From NCBI RefSeq assembly GCF_000970045.1, contig NZ_CP009505.1, positions 3,682,808 to 3,746,807 of the forward strand: a DNA stretch of 64,000 nucleotides. Direction: 5' to 3'. Every line of letters starts with the position of its first letter. Within the stretch, counting starts at the first letter, position 1. Source of the stretch: Methanosarcina sp. MTP4 (GTDB lineage Archaea > Halobacteriota > Methanosarcinia > Methanosarcinales > Methanosarcinaceae). This document shows, piece by piece, positions 19,385-28,717 of the stretch. Under the pieces are notes generated by a model. That model had not been told where the DNA came from and ran no database searches. It saw nothing but the letters and a program-made list of their open reading frames with translations. Made by a program: the position numbers and the translations under genes.

Positions 19385-22369
19385 TTATTCTTCAAAAGAA
19401 TGCTGGAAGCTGTTTTGCAACTGGTATTTCCAGAGGGGGATGAGGAGCTTGTGCTGGTTTCAATCCTTGTTTTGCTGGAAGCTGTTTTGCAACTCGAAAA
19501 GTGTGTAGATATGATGAACAAAAAATGGCATTTAGAGTTTCAATCCTTGTTTTGCTGGAAGCTGTTTTGCAACTATATATACACCATTCGAAGAATTTAC
19601 GATAAAATTGTTTCAATCCTTGTTTTGCTGGAAGCTGTTTTGCAACTGCAAAACATGATGCCCCCTATGGGTTTTTTGAGTGTTTCAATCCTTGTTTTGC
19701 TGGAAGCTGTTTTGCAACATCATAACCAAGACCGACTACTAATAGGAAAGGTAGCGTTTCAATCCTTGTTTTGCTGGAAGCTGTTTTGCAACTAAACGAA
19801 TAAGAAAAACATGTATAAATGGTTTTAGACGTTTCAATCCTTGTTTTGCTGGAAGCTGTTTTGCAACTTGGTAATAGTTGCCATACTTGCACTTCTGCTT
19901 ATGGTTTCAATCCTTGTTTTGCTGGAAGCTGTTTTGCAACTGTGCAGTGAAGGGGTTACTGCACAATAAAAATAGTAAGTTTCAATCCTTGTTTTGCTGG
20001 AAGCTGTTTTGCAACCGGAATTTGTTCCGATGACTGATGATGGATATTTATTGTTTCAATCCTTGTTTTGCTGGAAGCTGTTTTGCAACCAGATGGTTGC
20101 AGGACAGTCCCAGGGTGGATGAGCAGTTTCAATCCTTGTTTTGCTGGAAGCTGTTTTGCAACGAGGAAAAGCATGAAATATTACCCTATACTTTTATTAG
20201 TTTCAATCCTTGTTTTGCTGGAAGCTGTTTTGCAACCCTTGAATGCGACAGAAAACCGCTCTGCCACCCTGGGTTTCAATCCTTGTTTTGCTGGAAGCTG
20301 TTTTGCAACTAGAAGGGCTGGAAATACAGCAGGAAGCTTTGTTAGTTTCAATCCTTGTTTTGCTGGAAGCTGTTTTGCAACAATGGACCTGATCCGCAAC
20401 CTGTAACAATACAGGTAGTTTCAATCCTTGTTTTGCTGGAAGCTGTTTTGCAACAATGGACCTGATCCGCAACCTGTAACAATACAGGTAGTTTCAATCC
20501 TTGTTTTGCTGGAAGCTGTTTTGCAACTCATAAAGGAGTTAAGAAATGAACCCCCCCAAATTAGTTTCAATCCTTGTTTTGCTGGAAGCTGTTTTGCAAC
20601 ATCATGATGATAGAAGTAGATTAAGGAAAGGTGAGAAGTGTTTCAATCCTTGTTTTGCTGGAAGCTGTTTTGCAACGACGAAAACCTCGCCACCAATTGT
20701 GTGGCTTAAGCGTTTCAATCCTTGTTTTGCTGGAAGCTGTTTTGCAACGATAAATAATTAATCTATCACAATTTTAAATTATTAGTTTCAATCCTTGTTT
20801 TGCTGGAAGCTGTTTTGCAACTGAGGCAGAACTCGTCGTAAATGAAGAAGGGTATATAGGCGTTTCAATCCTTGTTTTGCTGGAAGCTGTTTTGCAACGT
20901 CGTAGTTATGGGTGCTTTGTTCTTGGTATCCTCGGTTTCAATCCTTGTTTTGCTGGAAGCTGTTTTGCAACTTAAGGAAGCAATCTCTTGTGGCCTCTTG
21001 GTTATAATGTTTCAATCCTTGTTTTGCTGGAAGCTGTTTTGCAACTTTGGTGGCGAGCGGAGTATGTATATCTGCAAGTGGGTTTCAATCCTTGTTTTGC
21101 TGGAAGCTGTTTTGCAACTATCCTCTTCGGCGTGTTTAATGTACTCAATTCGTGTTTCAATCCTTGTTTTGCTGGAAGCTGTTTTGCAACCTTTTCCTTC
21201 TTTAATTACTGGCTATAGATTGCGTTGTTTCAATCCTTGTTTTGCTGGAAGCTGTTTTGCAACCAAGGAAGATGCACAAGAGCTTCTTAAACAAGCGACA
21301 GTTTCAATCCTTGTTTTGCTGGAAGCTGTTTTGCAACGGGAGGATTGACAGATATTACTATTATGTAATAGTTGTGTTTCAATCCTTGTTTTGCTGGAAG
21401 CTGTTTTGCAACCCACATACTTCAGCAAAGGATACGGGCATCACGGGTTTCAATCCTTGTTTTGCTGGAAGCTGTTTTGCAACAAAATGTGACTGAATCC
21501 CAACAGTCACCTGAAGAGGTGATGTTTCAATCCTTGTTTTGCTGGAAGCTGTTTTGCAACAGTTACTTTCTGGCATTGAAAACAAAAAAACAAAATGTTT
21601 CAATCCTTGTTTTGCTGGAAGCTGTTTTGCAACGGACCGAAAGACATCTTTAAAATCGCTCTTTACGTGTTTCAATCCTTGTTTTGCTGGAAGCTGTTTT
21701 GCAACTGGCGAGTCCGAAAAAGAAGCAGTCTCGGTTCTAAAAGTTTCAATCCTTGTTTTGCTGGAAGCTGTTTTGCAACTCGATTTGGCTTAGCCCAGGC
21801 AATACGAAAAGTAAAGTTTCAATCCTTGTTTTGCTGGAAGCTGTTTTGCAACAGAAGAGGCAAGGAAAAGTAATGCGAGGAATGTAAGTTTCAATCCTTG
21901 TTTTGCTGGAAGCTGTTTTGCAACAAGGCAATGGATATGGCAAAGGCAAGATGATTGTTTGTTTTGGTTTCAATCCTTGTTTTGCTGGAAGCTGTTTTGC
22001 AACGATTGGTGCCAATTTTGTTCTTTTCTGTTATATTGTTTCAATCCTTGTTTTGCTGGAAGCTGTTTTGCAACGACAGGGGCTTATCAAATAAAAAACA
22101 ATTAAAATCTAAGTTTCAATCCTTGTTTTGCTGGAAGCTGTTTTGCAACGTCCTAAATGTGGGACGGAAGACAATGAATATGTCAGTTTCAATCCTTGTT
22201 TTGCTGGAAGCTGTTTTGCAACAGGGGGAAGCCTTGAGAGGATTCAGACCAATAAGTTATGTTTCAATCCTTGTTTTGCTGGAAGCTGTTTTGCAACGGC
22301 ACTAATGAGATTGCATGATCCAACAAAAATTTGTTTCAATCCTTGTTTTGCTGGAAGCTGTTTTGCAAC
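19385..22369 (-). CRISPR. CRISPR array B1, 41 repeats, type III-A-associated family
   Basis: I count 41 repeats of 37 nt, beginning GTTTCAATCC and ending GTTTTGCAAC on the plus strand. The leftmost copy (19385-19421) is degenerate in its outer half, marking the old trailer end. The complement ends in ATTGAAAC, so transcription is leftward from the leader at 22370. Two adjacent spacers (20382-20417 and 20455-20490) are identical, indicating a repeat-spacer duplication. Several spacers contain perfect hairpins (for example 19942-19964, 21357-21372 and 21489-21522). Confidence 0.98.
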
Positions 22370-22814
22370 AGGGTCTCAAAAAGCCCTATTATGCCTTTGT
22401 TTTCAAAATAGAGCAATTTTTTCCGCATACCCATTTAGGCATTTTCCGCTGATCTCCCTGTTACACTATGGTATATAAAGATCAGCGGTATATTAATTTT
22501 TCTAAAATGAACCGATTGATGTTGATATTATATTTTAATAATGTACAATTATGTACGTTGAGTAGAATTTCTTTAGGAACTTGGGGTAGATCAGCGGAAA
22601 TCAACTTGTTCATTTTGTGTACATTCAAGCCTATTGATTATGAAACTGAATTTCGTACCTTGAGGGTCTGGAAACTGGAAATTGAGACCATTTTTTAAGG
22701 AGTTCTCCAGATGACACCCTTACAGCCGCAGTACCTTGACATATTTTTTGAATTCACATGCAATAAAAATTATTTCATAAAGATCAATCGTATTCAGAAG
22801 CCATCGCTTCAATT
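22370..22814 (-). promoter_or_regulatory. Leader of array B1
   Basis: This block is nearly identical to the sequence after arrays B2 and B3. It contains a minus-strand TATA box TTTATATA (22472-22479) flanked by inverted CCGCTGATC (22446-22454) and GATCAGCGG (22480-22488), and a third GATCAGCGG-like site at about 22590. Similarity to the copy at 39916 continues to about 22814, where a MITE-like insertion begins. Leader function follows from its conserved position beside three arrays. Confidence 0.85.
22446..22488 (-). promoter_or_regulatory. Palindromic operator around leader B1 TATA box
   Basis: CCGCTGATC and its reverse complement GATCAGCGG bracket the leader promoter, one arm beside the TATA box and the other near the predicted start of transcription. 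Identical spacing occurs in leader B2 (35955-35997) and leader B3 (39992-40034). A regulator such as the CARF-winged-helix protein at 41799 is a plausible binder; this is inference. Confidence 0.6.
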
Positions 22815-22820
22815 TCCCCT

Positions 22821-23259
22821 CTGACTTGACTTTCAAAGATAGAGCAAAAACGACATCAACATACAGCACAACTACCAATAATACATAAAACTGGTCCTAC
22901 AAATTGCGATTTTGCATAACTTTCATCAATTTTTAAGTTTCAAAACCGATGTGAGTAAAGCCCACACGACATAACAATATTTTGAAGGGGGGACTATATT
23001 TCACCTTCAAATCTGGCATTTTTGTAATAATTTCTCACATATTATGGCAATTTAGCGGAGTTATTAGTATGAATATGTCTCATTTGTCAAGCAAATTGTC
23101 CTAAATAGGTCAAAAGCAATAGATTAAACCATATTCAAACATATGGATTATCTTTTTTCACAATCATTAGGACCAGTTTTCAATTATTGTATTATGGGGA
23201 CTATACATTTTCACTAGCATGAGGGTCATTCAACCAACATCTTTGAAAGTTGAGTCTGA
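22821..23259. mobile_element. MITE-like insertion in duplicated leader-cas1 module
   Basis: The segment interrupts sequence otherwise similar to 39916-40450. Its ends match as inverted repeats: CTGACTTGACTTTCAAAGAT at 22821-22840 and ATCTTTGAAAGTTGAGTCTG near 23239-23258 (17 of 20). Nested inverted matches lie inside (ACTGGTCCTA near 22890 and TAGGACCAGT near 23168). No transposase frame is present. It fits a non-autonomous element of about 440 bp; target duplication was not resolved. Confidence 0.6.
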
Positions 23260-23338
23260 TTGAGTGGAAGCCGAGATCTCCACAGCGAAGGCATAAAGTA
23301 GATCCAAGGACGGATTTTCCTGAAGGGAGGATACCTGG

Positions 23339-23410
23339 ATGTGAGTTGATTGATTAGTACCGACTTATTCCCATAAGGAATGAATCCTTTTGTCCCCAAT
23401 ACAATTCTTA
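23339..23410 (+). pseudogene. cas1 5' remnant beside array B1 leader
   Basis: Bases about 23300-23400 align with the region around the start of the intact cas1 at 40451: the same GGATTTTC, an AGGAGG-like ribosome site, then ATG and GAGTTG. In this copy ATGCGA has become ATGTGA, giving an immediate stop, and small deletions follow. The match fades after about 60-70 bp. With the leader to its left this shows that a complete array-leader-cas1 module once stood here. Confidence 0.7.
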
Positions 23411-23483
23411 CCTCGAGAATATCCTGAAAAAGGGCTTTTAACACCTTTTTAAGGACAAGGAAGAAAATAAAGGGAAGAAAAGA

Positions 23484-23654
23484 TCAGATCAGCTTGATAT
23501 CTATGTTTTTGACTGGATCTGGGGCTTTATCAGGGTCAATGGGCGTGGGTGTTGCGAAATATTTATGGACAAGGTTAAAACCGGCAATGATTATTCCGTC
23601 TTCTCCTTCCCTGTAAATGAAGTATTTTTGGGGCCGAAGATTGAATATTCTCAT
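23484..23654 (-). pseudogene. Nitrilase C-terminal remnant
   Basis: The minus strand encodes a 56-residue piece ending at TGA (23484-23486) that matches the C-terminus of the CARF-nitrilase just upstream. It reads DGIIIAGFNLVHKYF and PTPIDPDKAPDPVKNIDI, against EGMIIADFNLVYKFF and PTPMNPDVAPLPVSHINV in the intact gene. Nothing of the catalytic region remains. It shows that a third tandem nitrilase gene existed at the end of this operon. Confidence 0.75.
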
Positions 23655-23703
23655 ATACTGAGATCATACTACTGCCTATATTCGTAAGCAAAAAAAGCTG
23701 TTG

Positions 23704-25197
23704 TCATGTCTGGCTAACCTCAAGTTTATTATTATCTACACTCATAAGTTTTTCTTCAAGACTTTTTTCTTCAAGGTTTTTTCTTTCAAGGCTTTTTCCT
23801 TCAAGACTTTTTCCTTCAAGACTTACTACATTTATATGACTCACCGGAAGTGGTGCCACATCTGGATTCATAGGTGTGGGCTTGGAAAAAAACTTATACA
23901 CAAGATTAAAATCTGCAATAATCATTCCTTCCACTCCTTCATTTAATTCGCATAGCTTGAAAGTTTTATCGTCTTTTTGCTTGTATCCTTTGCTTACCAG
24001 TCCTGGGAAATAGCTGTCCTTCATTCTCCCAAAAATTGCTGTTCCACCTTTTTTTGCTGTGTTTGACATGATAACATATGAACGGCTGTTTACTACATGT
24101 TCGTGAGCAATTTGATGGAACCTTCCATTGGCAGAATTGAATGAAGGAACAAATAGCATATCAATATCTAACCTTCTCTTAAAATCTGAACATAAATCAC
24201 CGAAATCTCTGCAAATCAGCACTGCAAATTTTCCAAAAAGAGTTTCGTCATAGGTGTTGATTTTATCTCCCGCCATCATACCAACGCCACACACGCTGGA
24301 ATCTTCAAATTCAGAAGGAGTTATTTTGAACTGGGGAGGAAGTAGATCCCTACTTGAATCCATAACCACACGGCATACGTTATGCCCTTCTTCATCATAA
24401 TAGCTACCTGCAATTATAATCATTTCAGGATATCGTTTTTCGATTTCTGAAAGCCAATCCTCACAAACGCACAGTTCAGGCAGACATACAATGTCAACTT
24501 TTTTAGTGGAAGCGGTATCAAGAACCTTGAAGACTTTTTCTCTGGTAATCTCTTTATCTTTGATTTCCGGTGGAAATGATTCTGTAAGGTCAAAATTTAT
24601 CTGGGCAGTGCCTATCCTGGCGACTTCTTTCTTTTCTTCAAAAATCGTATCGGATATAAATGCTTCATTTCCATAGCGTGGCTTATATGCAATTTTTACC
24701 TTTTCTCCAAATTTGCGGGATATCTGGAGCGTCAAAGAGATGTTAAGCTGAGGCGTGGCACCTGTGGTTGATACAAATACCTGGTCTGCTTCCAGAATAT
24801 TTCTGGCTACCTGCTGATAGAACCTCATAAGCCCCTTATAATCAGTGGGGTTTTCGAAGATTACTGAGACTTTAACCTTCTTTTCATCAAAATTGTAGCG
24901 CTTACAAATAATCTCCTTTGCGATTGAAGCAATATAGATCGTGTCCTGATTCTTATGCGTGGCTTGCTCAGTTCCGAAAAGGATGATTTCCTGAATGTCG
25001 AAAGATTCCCTGATTTTCCTGATGGTGGGGTCCAGAATAGGAAGGTCGAGATTTTCATAGTTTCCGGATTCCCAAAGCTTTTTGCTATCTTCATATACGT
25101 TCCCTGTAAAGGAAGCGTTTTTGCGGCTGAAAATCGATTCTTCTCCTATACCAAGATCACTATTGCCTATGTTGGCGAGCAGGACAGCTGTTTTCAT
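23704..25197 (-). CDS. CARF-nitrilase fusion, putative type III CRISPR ancillary effector
   Basis: The 497-aa protein has an N-terminal CARF domain (about 1-190; start VLLANIGNSDLG, loop FVSTTGATPQLN at about 141-152). A carbon-nitrogen hydrolase domain follows (about 193-440). The nitrilase triad is visible: Glu241 in CLPELC, Lys291 in QFKITPS, Cys329 in VLICRDFG. CARF domains bind cyclic oligoadenylate made by Cas10, so I infer a ligand-switched amidase or nitrilase. The substrate cannot be read from sequence. GAGGC precedes the ATG, 12 nt after the TIR gene, at the end of the cas10-csm operon. The C-terminal tail carries SLEGK-like pentapeptide repeats. I know of no characterised example of this fusion, though I could not search. 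Confidence 0.88.
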   Translation of the reverse strand: MKTAVLLANIGNSDLGIGEESIFSRKNASFTGNVYEDSKKLWESGNYENLDLPILDPTIRKIRESFDIQEIILFGTEQATHKNQDTIYIASIAKEIICKRYNFDEKKVKVSVIFENPTDYKGLMRFYQQVARNILEADQVFVSTTGATPQLNISLTLQISRKFGEKVKIAYKPRYGNEAFISDTIFEEKKEVARIGTAQINFDLTESFPPEIKDKEITREKVFKVLDTASTKKVDIVCLPELCVCEDWLSEIEKRYPEMIIIAGSYYDEEGHNVCRVVMDSSRDLLPPQFKITPSEFEDSSVCGVGMMAGDKINTYDETLFGKFAVLICRDFGDLCSDFKRRLDIDMLFVPSFNSANGRFHQIAHEHVVNSRSYVIMSNTAKKGGTAIFGRMKDSYFPGLVSKGYKQKDDKTFKLCELNEGVEGMIIADFNLVYKFFSKPTPMNPDVAPLPVSHINVVSLEGKSLEGKSLERKNLEEKSLEEKLMSVDNNKLEVSQT

Positions 25198-25209
25198 GTT
25201 TGATCTGCC

Positions 25210-28200
25210 TCAAAGTGTATTTTTACCCATAATCAAGGGTTTTCCTTCAAGATTGAATACTTTTATGTATTTGACTGGATGATGCTCTTCGGAGGGGTCC
25301 ATTGTTAAGATCGTTGGAATGGATTTGTAACGTAGATTGAAATCTGCAATGATTATCCCTTCTTCATTTTTCTTTAATTCACACAATTTAAAAGATTGAT
25401 CATTTTCCTCTTTGTATCCCATTTTTACGAGCTTAGGGAAATGCTTGTGAGCCATTCGTCCAAAGATAGAGGTGCCACCTTTATTTGATGCATTTGCAAT
25501 CACTACATATGCTAAACTGTCGCTTACATGTGAGTGAGCAAGCTGGTGGAACCTGTCACTGGCAGAATTATATGAGGGAACAAATAATATATCGGTTTTA
25601 TTTCTTAGACTGTCATAGTAATTGCCAAAATCCCTGCAAATCAACACGGCAAATTTACCAAACGGTGTTTCATCGTAAATGTTAGTTTTTTCACCCGGTA
25701 CCATTCCCGATCCGCATATGCTGGAGTCCTCAAAAACTGAGGGTGTTATTTTAAATTGAGCAGGTAGAATGTTCCGGTCAGAATCCATAACAACCCTGCA
25801 GACATTGTGACCTTCTTTATCGTAATAACTTCCAGCTATCACAATCATATCAGAATATCGATTCTCTATTTCGGATAAACACTCTTCACACATGCAGAGT
25901 TCTGGAAGACATACAATATTAACTTTTTCTCGTTGTGCTATATCAAGGGTTTGTAAGATCTTTGTCTTTGTTTTTTGCTTCTCGGTTATTTCTGGAGGGA
26001 AGCTTTCTGTAAGATCAAAATCAATTTGAACTGCACCAATTCTACAAACTTCCATATTGTGTGGCATATTGTCCTGTTTTATTTCTTTTGAATTAATGTG
26101 AGAATAATTGGAAACATATGATTCCTTTTTTTCAGTAGCTTCTGTAGAGATACTCAATACATTTTTTTCAGTTGTTGGAATCATCATTAAAATTTCTTTA
26201 GCTTCATCGAATAAAACCCTTACAATTTTTCTAAACTTTATTTGTCTAATCTCTTCTATTGAAGTATTGATGATAGCCAATTTTTCTTTTCTCTTTGAAG
26301 GGTCTTTTTCAGACCAAAGTCTCACAACATCTTCAAGATAACCTTTTGTTTCCTTAATTCCTAATTCGTTTGGAAATCTGTCTATAATAGAAAACATCAA
26401 GTTATCTTTTTCAATAGTTGCATGTTTGTTAAAAGAAACTTCGTATCCAGTTCTCTGTGTATTTCTGAACTCAAGAAAAAGAGAATATATTTGGAAACAT
26501 GCGTTAGATTTTTCGAAAATTTCATTGGCCAACACGCTCTGCTCATTGCCTTTGGATGTATCCATAGCAATTTTGAAACTTTCGATGGATTTCTCGACAT
26601 AACTGAAATTTGGCGGATTGCAACCCATTGCTTCTGATAATATTTTTTTGCCTTGTAAATAATGATATATTGAATTACAAAGCTTAATTATCTTCTCGTC
26701 ACTTGTATTATTTTTTAGCTTTTCTATTGAAGCTATGCAGTTTTCATATATTTCAAGAACATCTTCTTTTTCAGATTTTTTTGCTCTTACCAAAGATAAA
26801 CTCAAAAGTGCTTTTAGTTTATATTCAATAATGATTTTCCAATTATCTTCAAAGTTGTTTGCACCGCCAAACTTTTTATATTCGTCACATAATTTTAGTG
26901 CATGGGTTAGACATTCCTCATTGTTAGAAGATTCTTCACCGATTTCGAGATGAATTTCAACGAGTTTGATGATAGTTTCTAAGAGAAGTGACTGAAAGTT
27001 AAATTTATGGGGGTAAATATTCAATAATTCTTTTGAAATCTCCAAAGATCCCTCAAAATTTGACTTTGCGACTACAAATTTATTTTCATCCAAAAAAGTT
27101 TCCCCGAGATTGAAAAGAATTTTTGCATTGAAATATCTGTATTCAGGAGATGCATATTCAGGATTTTCTGGATAATCAGTAGTTAATTGTCGCAAAACTT
27201 GTAATGCTTCTTCAAAATTTTCTTTCGCTTCATAGGTCAACTTCATTTCTAAAAGAAGTTTTCCTAAATCATTGAGAAGTAAGCTTTTGGTGAATTTATC
27301 TTCAGATTTACTAGAATTTCTAGTATCATCAGTGATTAATTTCTCAATGATTTTAATTTTTGACAATAATATACAACGTAAGATTTCATTGTTTTGTGTG
27401 CATTTTAGGTATCCCTCTAAACACGTCGATTTAATCGTAGATTCAAGGGCTCTTTCATATATATCATACACAAATATTTTATTTTCCTGGTTCTGTTTTA
27501 ATATCAGTTTTGTTTTTGCTGGGAAAAAATCTATTGATTGGAGAACACCCGGAGTATTCTGCCTAGATGCTCCCCCAACAAGTGAAAAAAGAATGTTATC
27601 GATATCATGGGGTATTTTTTCGATTTCATTCCTATATCGATTAATTGTTTTTTCTTCATCAAAATTAGGAATAGGTTCTACTTTTATTTCAAATTCATTA
27701 AAACTATATTTTTTTAAACATAGTATTTTTTTAATTATGTGAGCGATAAATTTACCATGTGTCTGTTGAGCTGATTCTTCAATGTAAAAAATAACGATTT
27801 CTTTAATGTTATAATTTTTTTTGACATATTCTATAAGTGGATCCAATAGTAAAAGGTTAAAATCGTAAAAATTATTAGATTCTAATAGACTTTTAAAATA
27901 TTCAAATATAGAATTTTCCACAACTTTGGGGATTTCAGAAAAATTATGGAGCTTAGAGTCACAGTGATGTTCAGATGTTTGAATGATTTTCTCTTTTTTT
28001 TTATAATACTCCTTTCTTTTTTGAACTGTTTTGTCATCATTAGGCTTTTTATCCGGAATATTTAACTGATTACCATTTTCACCTAAGTCTGTGATTCCAA
28101 TTTTTGCAATTAAAACTGCTGTTTCCTTAGGATCCATAGGACCTTTTTGAATAAATTTGGAATTTGAACTACATCTAAGATTGCCTCCATTATCAACATC

Positions 28201-28716
28201 TTTACATTTGTCTTCAAATTTAAGATTTTTTTTTAGATTTTTACAAACTTCCTCAATATCATCTATAATTTTCACAAATTCACGATCAATTGAATTATCA
28301 TTACCATCGGAAAGTGGAGTAGCGTAGTTAGGCATGATATTATTATTTGAAAGCCAGTCGAATTGGTTCCAATTACAGTGCCTTACTATAATAGGATAAA
28401 TGTGAATGTATCCCAATTCATGTCTTTTCAAAATTCTAGGAATTTCTTTATCTTGGATAAAATCAGAGCCAAGAAAGTATTGGGAAAGCAGAAGAATAGC
28501 TATGCTTGAATTGTCAATGGCCTCAAAAATCTTCTCAGAAATACATTCTCCCCCATGAATGTTATCATCATGCCAGCAATCAAGTATATGCCTATTAATT
28601 AATATTTTGAGGTTGGCAAGAAGCCTATTTTTCCATATTTCATCTTCATGACTATAACAAATAAAAACTTTGGGAAGATTCAAATACTTAAATTCTGGAT
28701 GATGACTTCCAGTCAT
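25210..28716 (-). CDS. TIR-CARF-TPR-nitrilase fusion, putative type III CRISPR ancillary effector
   Basis: The 1168-aa protein has four parts. Residues about 14-150 form a TIR domain (VFICYSHEDEIWKN, then IAILLLSQYFLGSDF) with Glu91 in DKEIPRIL at the place of the NADase Glu. About 197-420 is CARF (VLIAKIGITDLG; LFSLVGGASRQNT at 377-388). About 480-780 is helical and TPR-like (NLGETFLDENKFVVAKSNFE). About 890-1140 is a nitrilase domain with Glu939, Lys989 and Cys1027 in the same contexts as the neighbour. AGGTGA precedes the ATG, overlapping the csm5 end, so it belongs to the csm operon. I infer cyclic-oligoadenylate control of two enzymatic domains, one probably cleaving NAD. The N-terminal two-thirds is more AT-rich than the nitrilase part, suggesting assembly by fusion. 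Confidence 0.87.
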   Translation of the reverse strand: MTGSHHPEFKYLNLPKVFICYSHEDEIWKNRLLANLKILINRHILDCWHDDNIHGGECISEKIFEAIDNSSIAILLLSQYFLGSDFIQDKEIPRILKRHELGYIHIYPIIVRHCNWNQFDWLSNNNIMPNYATPLSDGNDNSIDREFVKIIDDIEEVCKNLKKNLKFEDKCKDVDNGGNLRCSSNSKFIQKGPMDPKETAVLIAKIGITDLGENGNQLNIPDKKPNDDKTVQKRKEYYKKKEKIIQTSEHHCDSKLHNFSEIPKVVENSIFEYFKSLLESNNFYDFNLLLLDPLIEYVKKNYNIKEIVIFYIEESAQQTHGKFIAHIIKKILCLKKYSFNEFEIKVEPIPNFDEEKTINRYRNEIEKIPHDIDNILFSLVGGASRQNTPGVLQSIDFFPAKTKLILKQNQENKIFVYDIYERALESTIKSTCLEGYLKCTQNNEILRCILLSKIKIIEKLITDDTRNSSKSEDKFTKSLLLNDLGKLLLEMKLTYEAKENFEEALQVLRQLTTDYPENPEYASPEYRYFNAKILFNLGETFLDENKFVVAKSNFEGSLEISKELLNIYPHKFNFQSLLLETIIKLVEIHLEIGEESSNNEECLTHALKLCDEYKKFGGANNFEDNWKIIIEYKLKALLSLSLVRAKKSEKEDVLEIYENCIASIEKLKNNTSDEKIIKLCNSIYHYLQGKKILSEAMGCNPPNFSYVEKSIESFKIAMDTSKGNEQSVLANEIFEKSNACFQIYSLFLEFRNTQRTGYEVSFNKHATIEKDNLMFSIIDRFPNELGIKETKGYLEDVVRLWSEKDPSKRKEKLAIINTSIEEIRQIKFRKIVRVLFDEAKEILMMIPTTEKNVLSISTEATEKKESYVSNYSHINSKEIKQDNMPHNMEVCRIGAVQIDFDLTESFPPEITEKQKTKTKILQTLDIAQREKVNIVCLPELCMCEECLSEIENRYSDMIVIAGSYYDKEGHNVCRVVMDSDRNILPAQFKITPSVFEDSSICGSGMVPGEKTNIYDETPFGKFAVLICRDFGNYYDSLRNKTDILFVPSYNSASDRFHQLAHSHVSDSLAYVVIANASNKGGTSIFGRMAHKHFPKLVKMGYKEENDQSFKLCELKKNEEGIIIADFNLRYKSIPTILTMDPSEEHHPVKYIKVFNLEGKPLIMGKNTL

Positions 28717-28717
28717 T

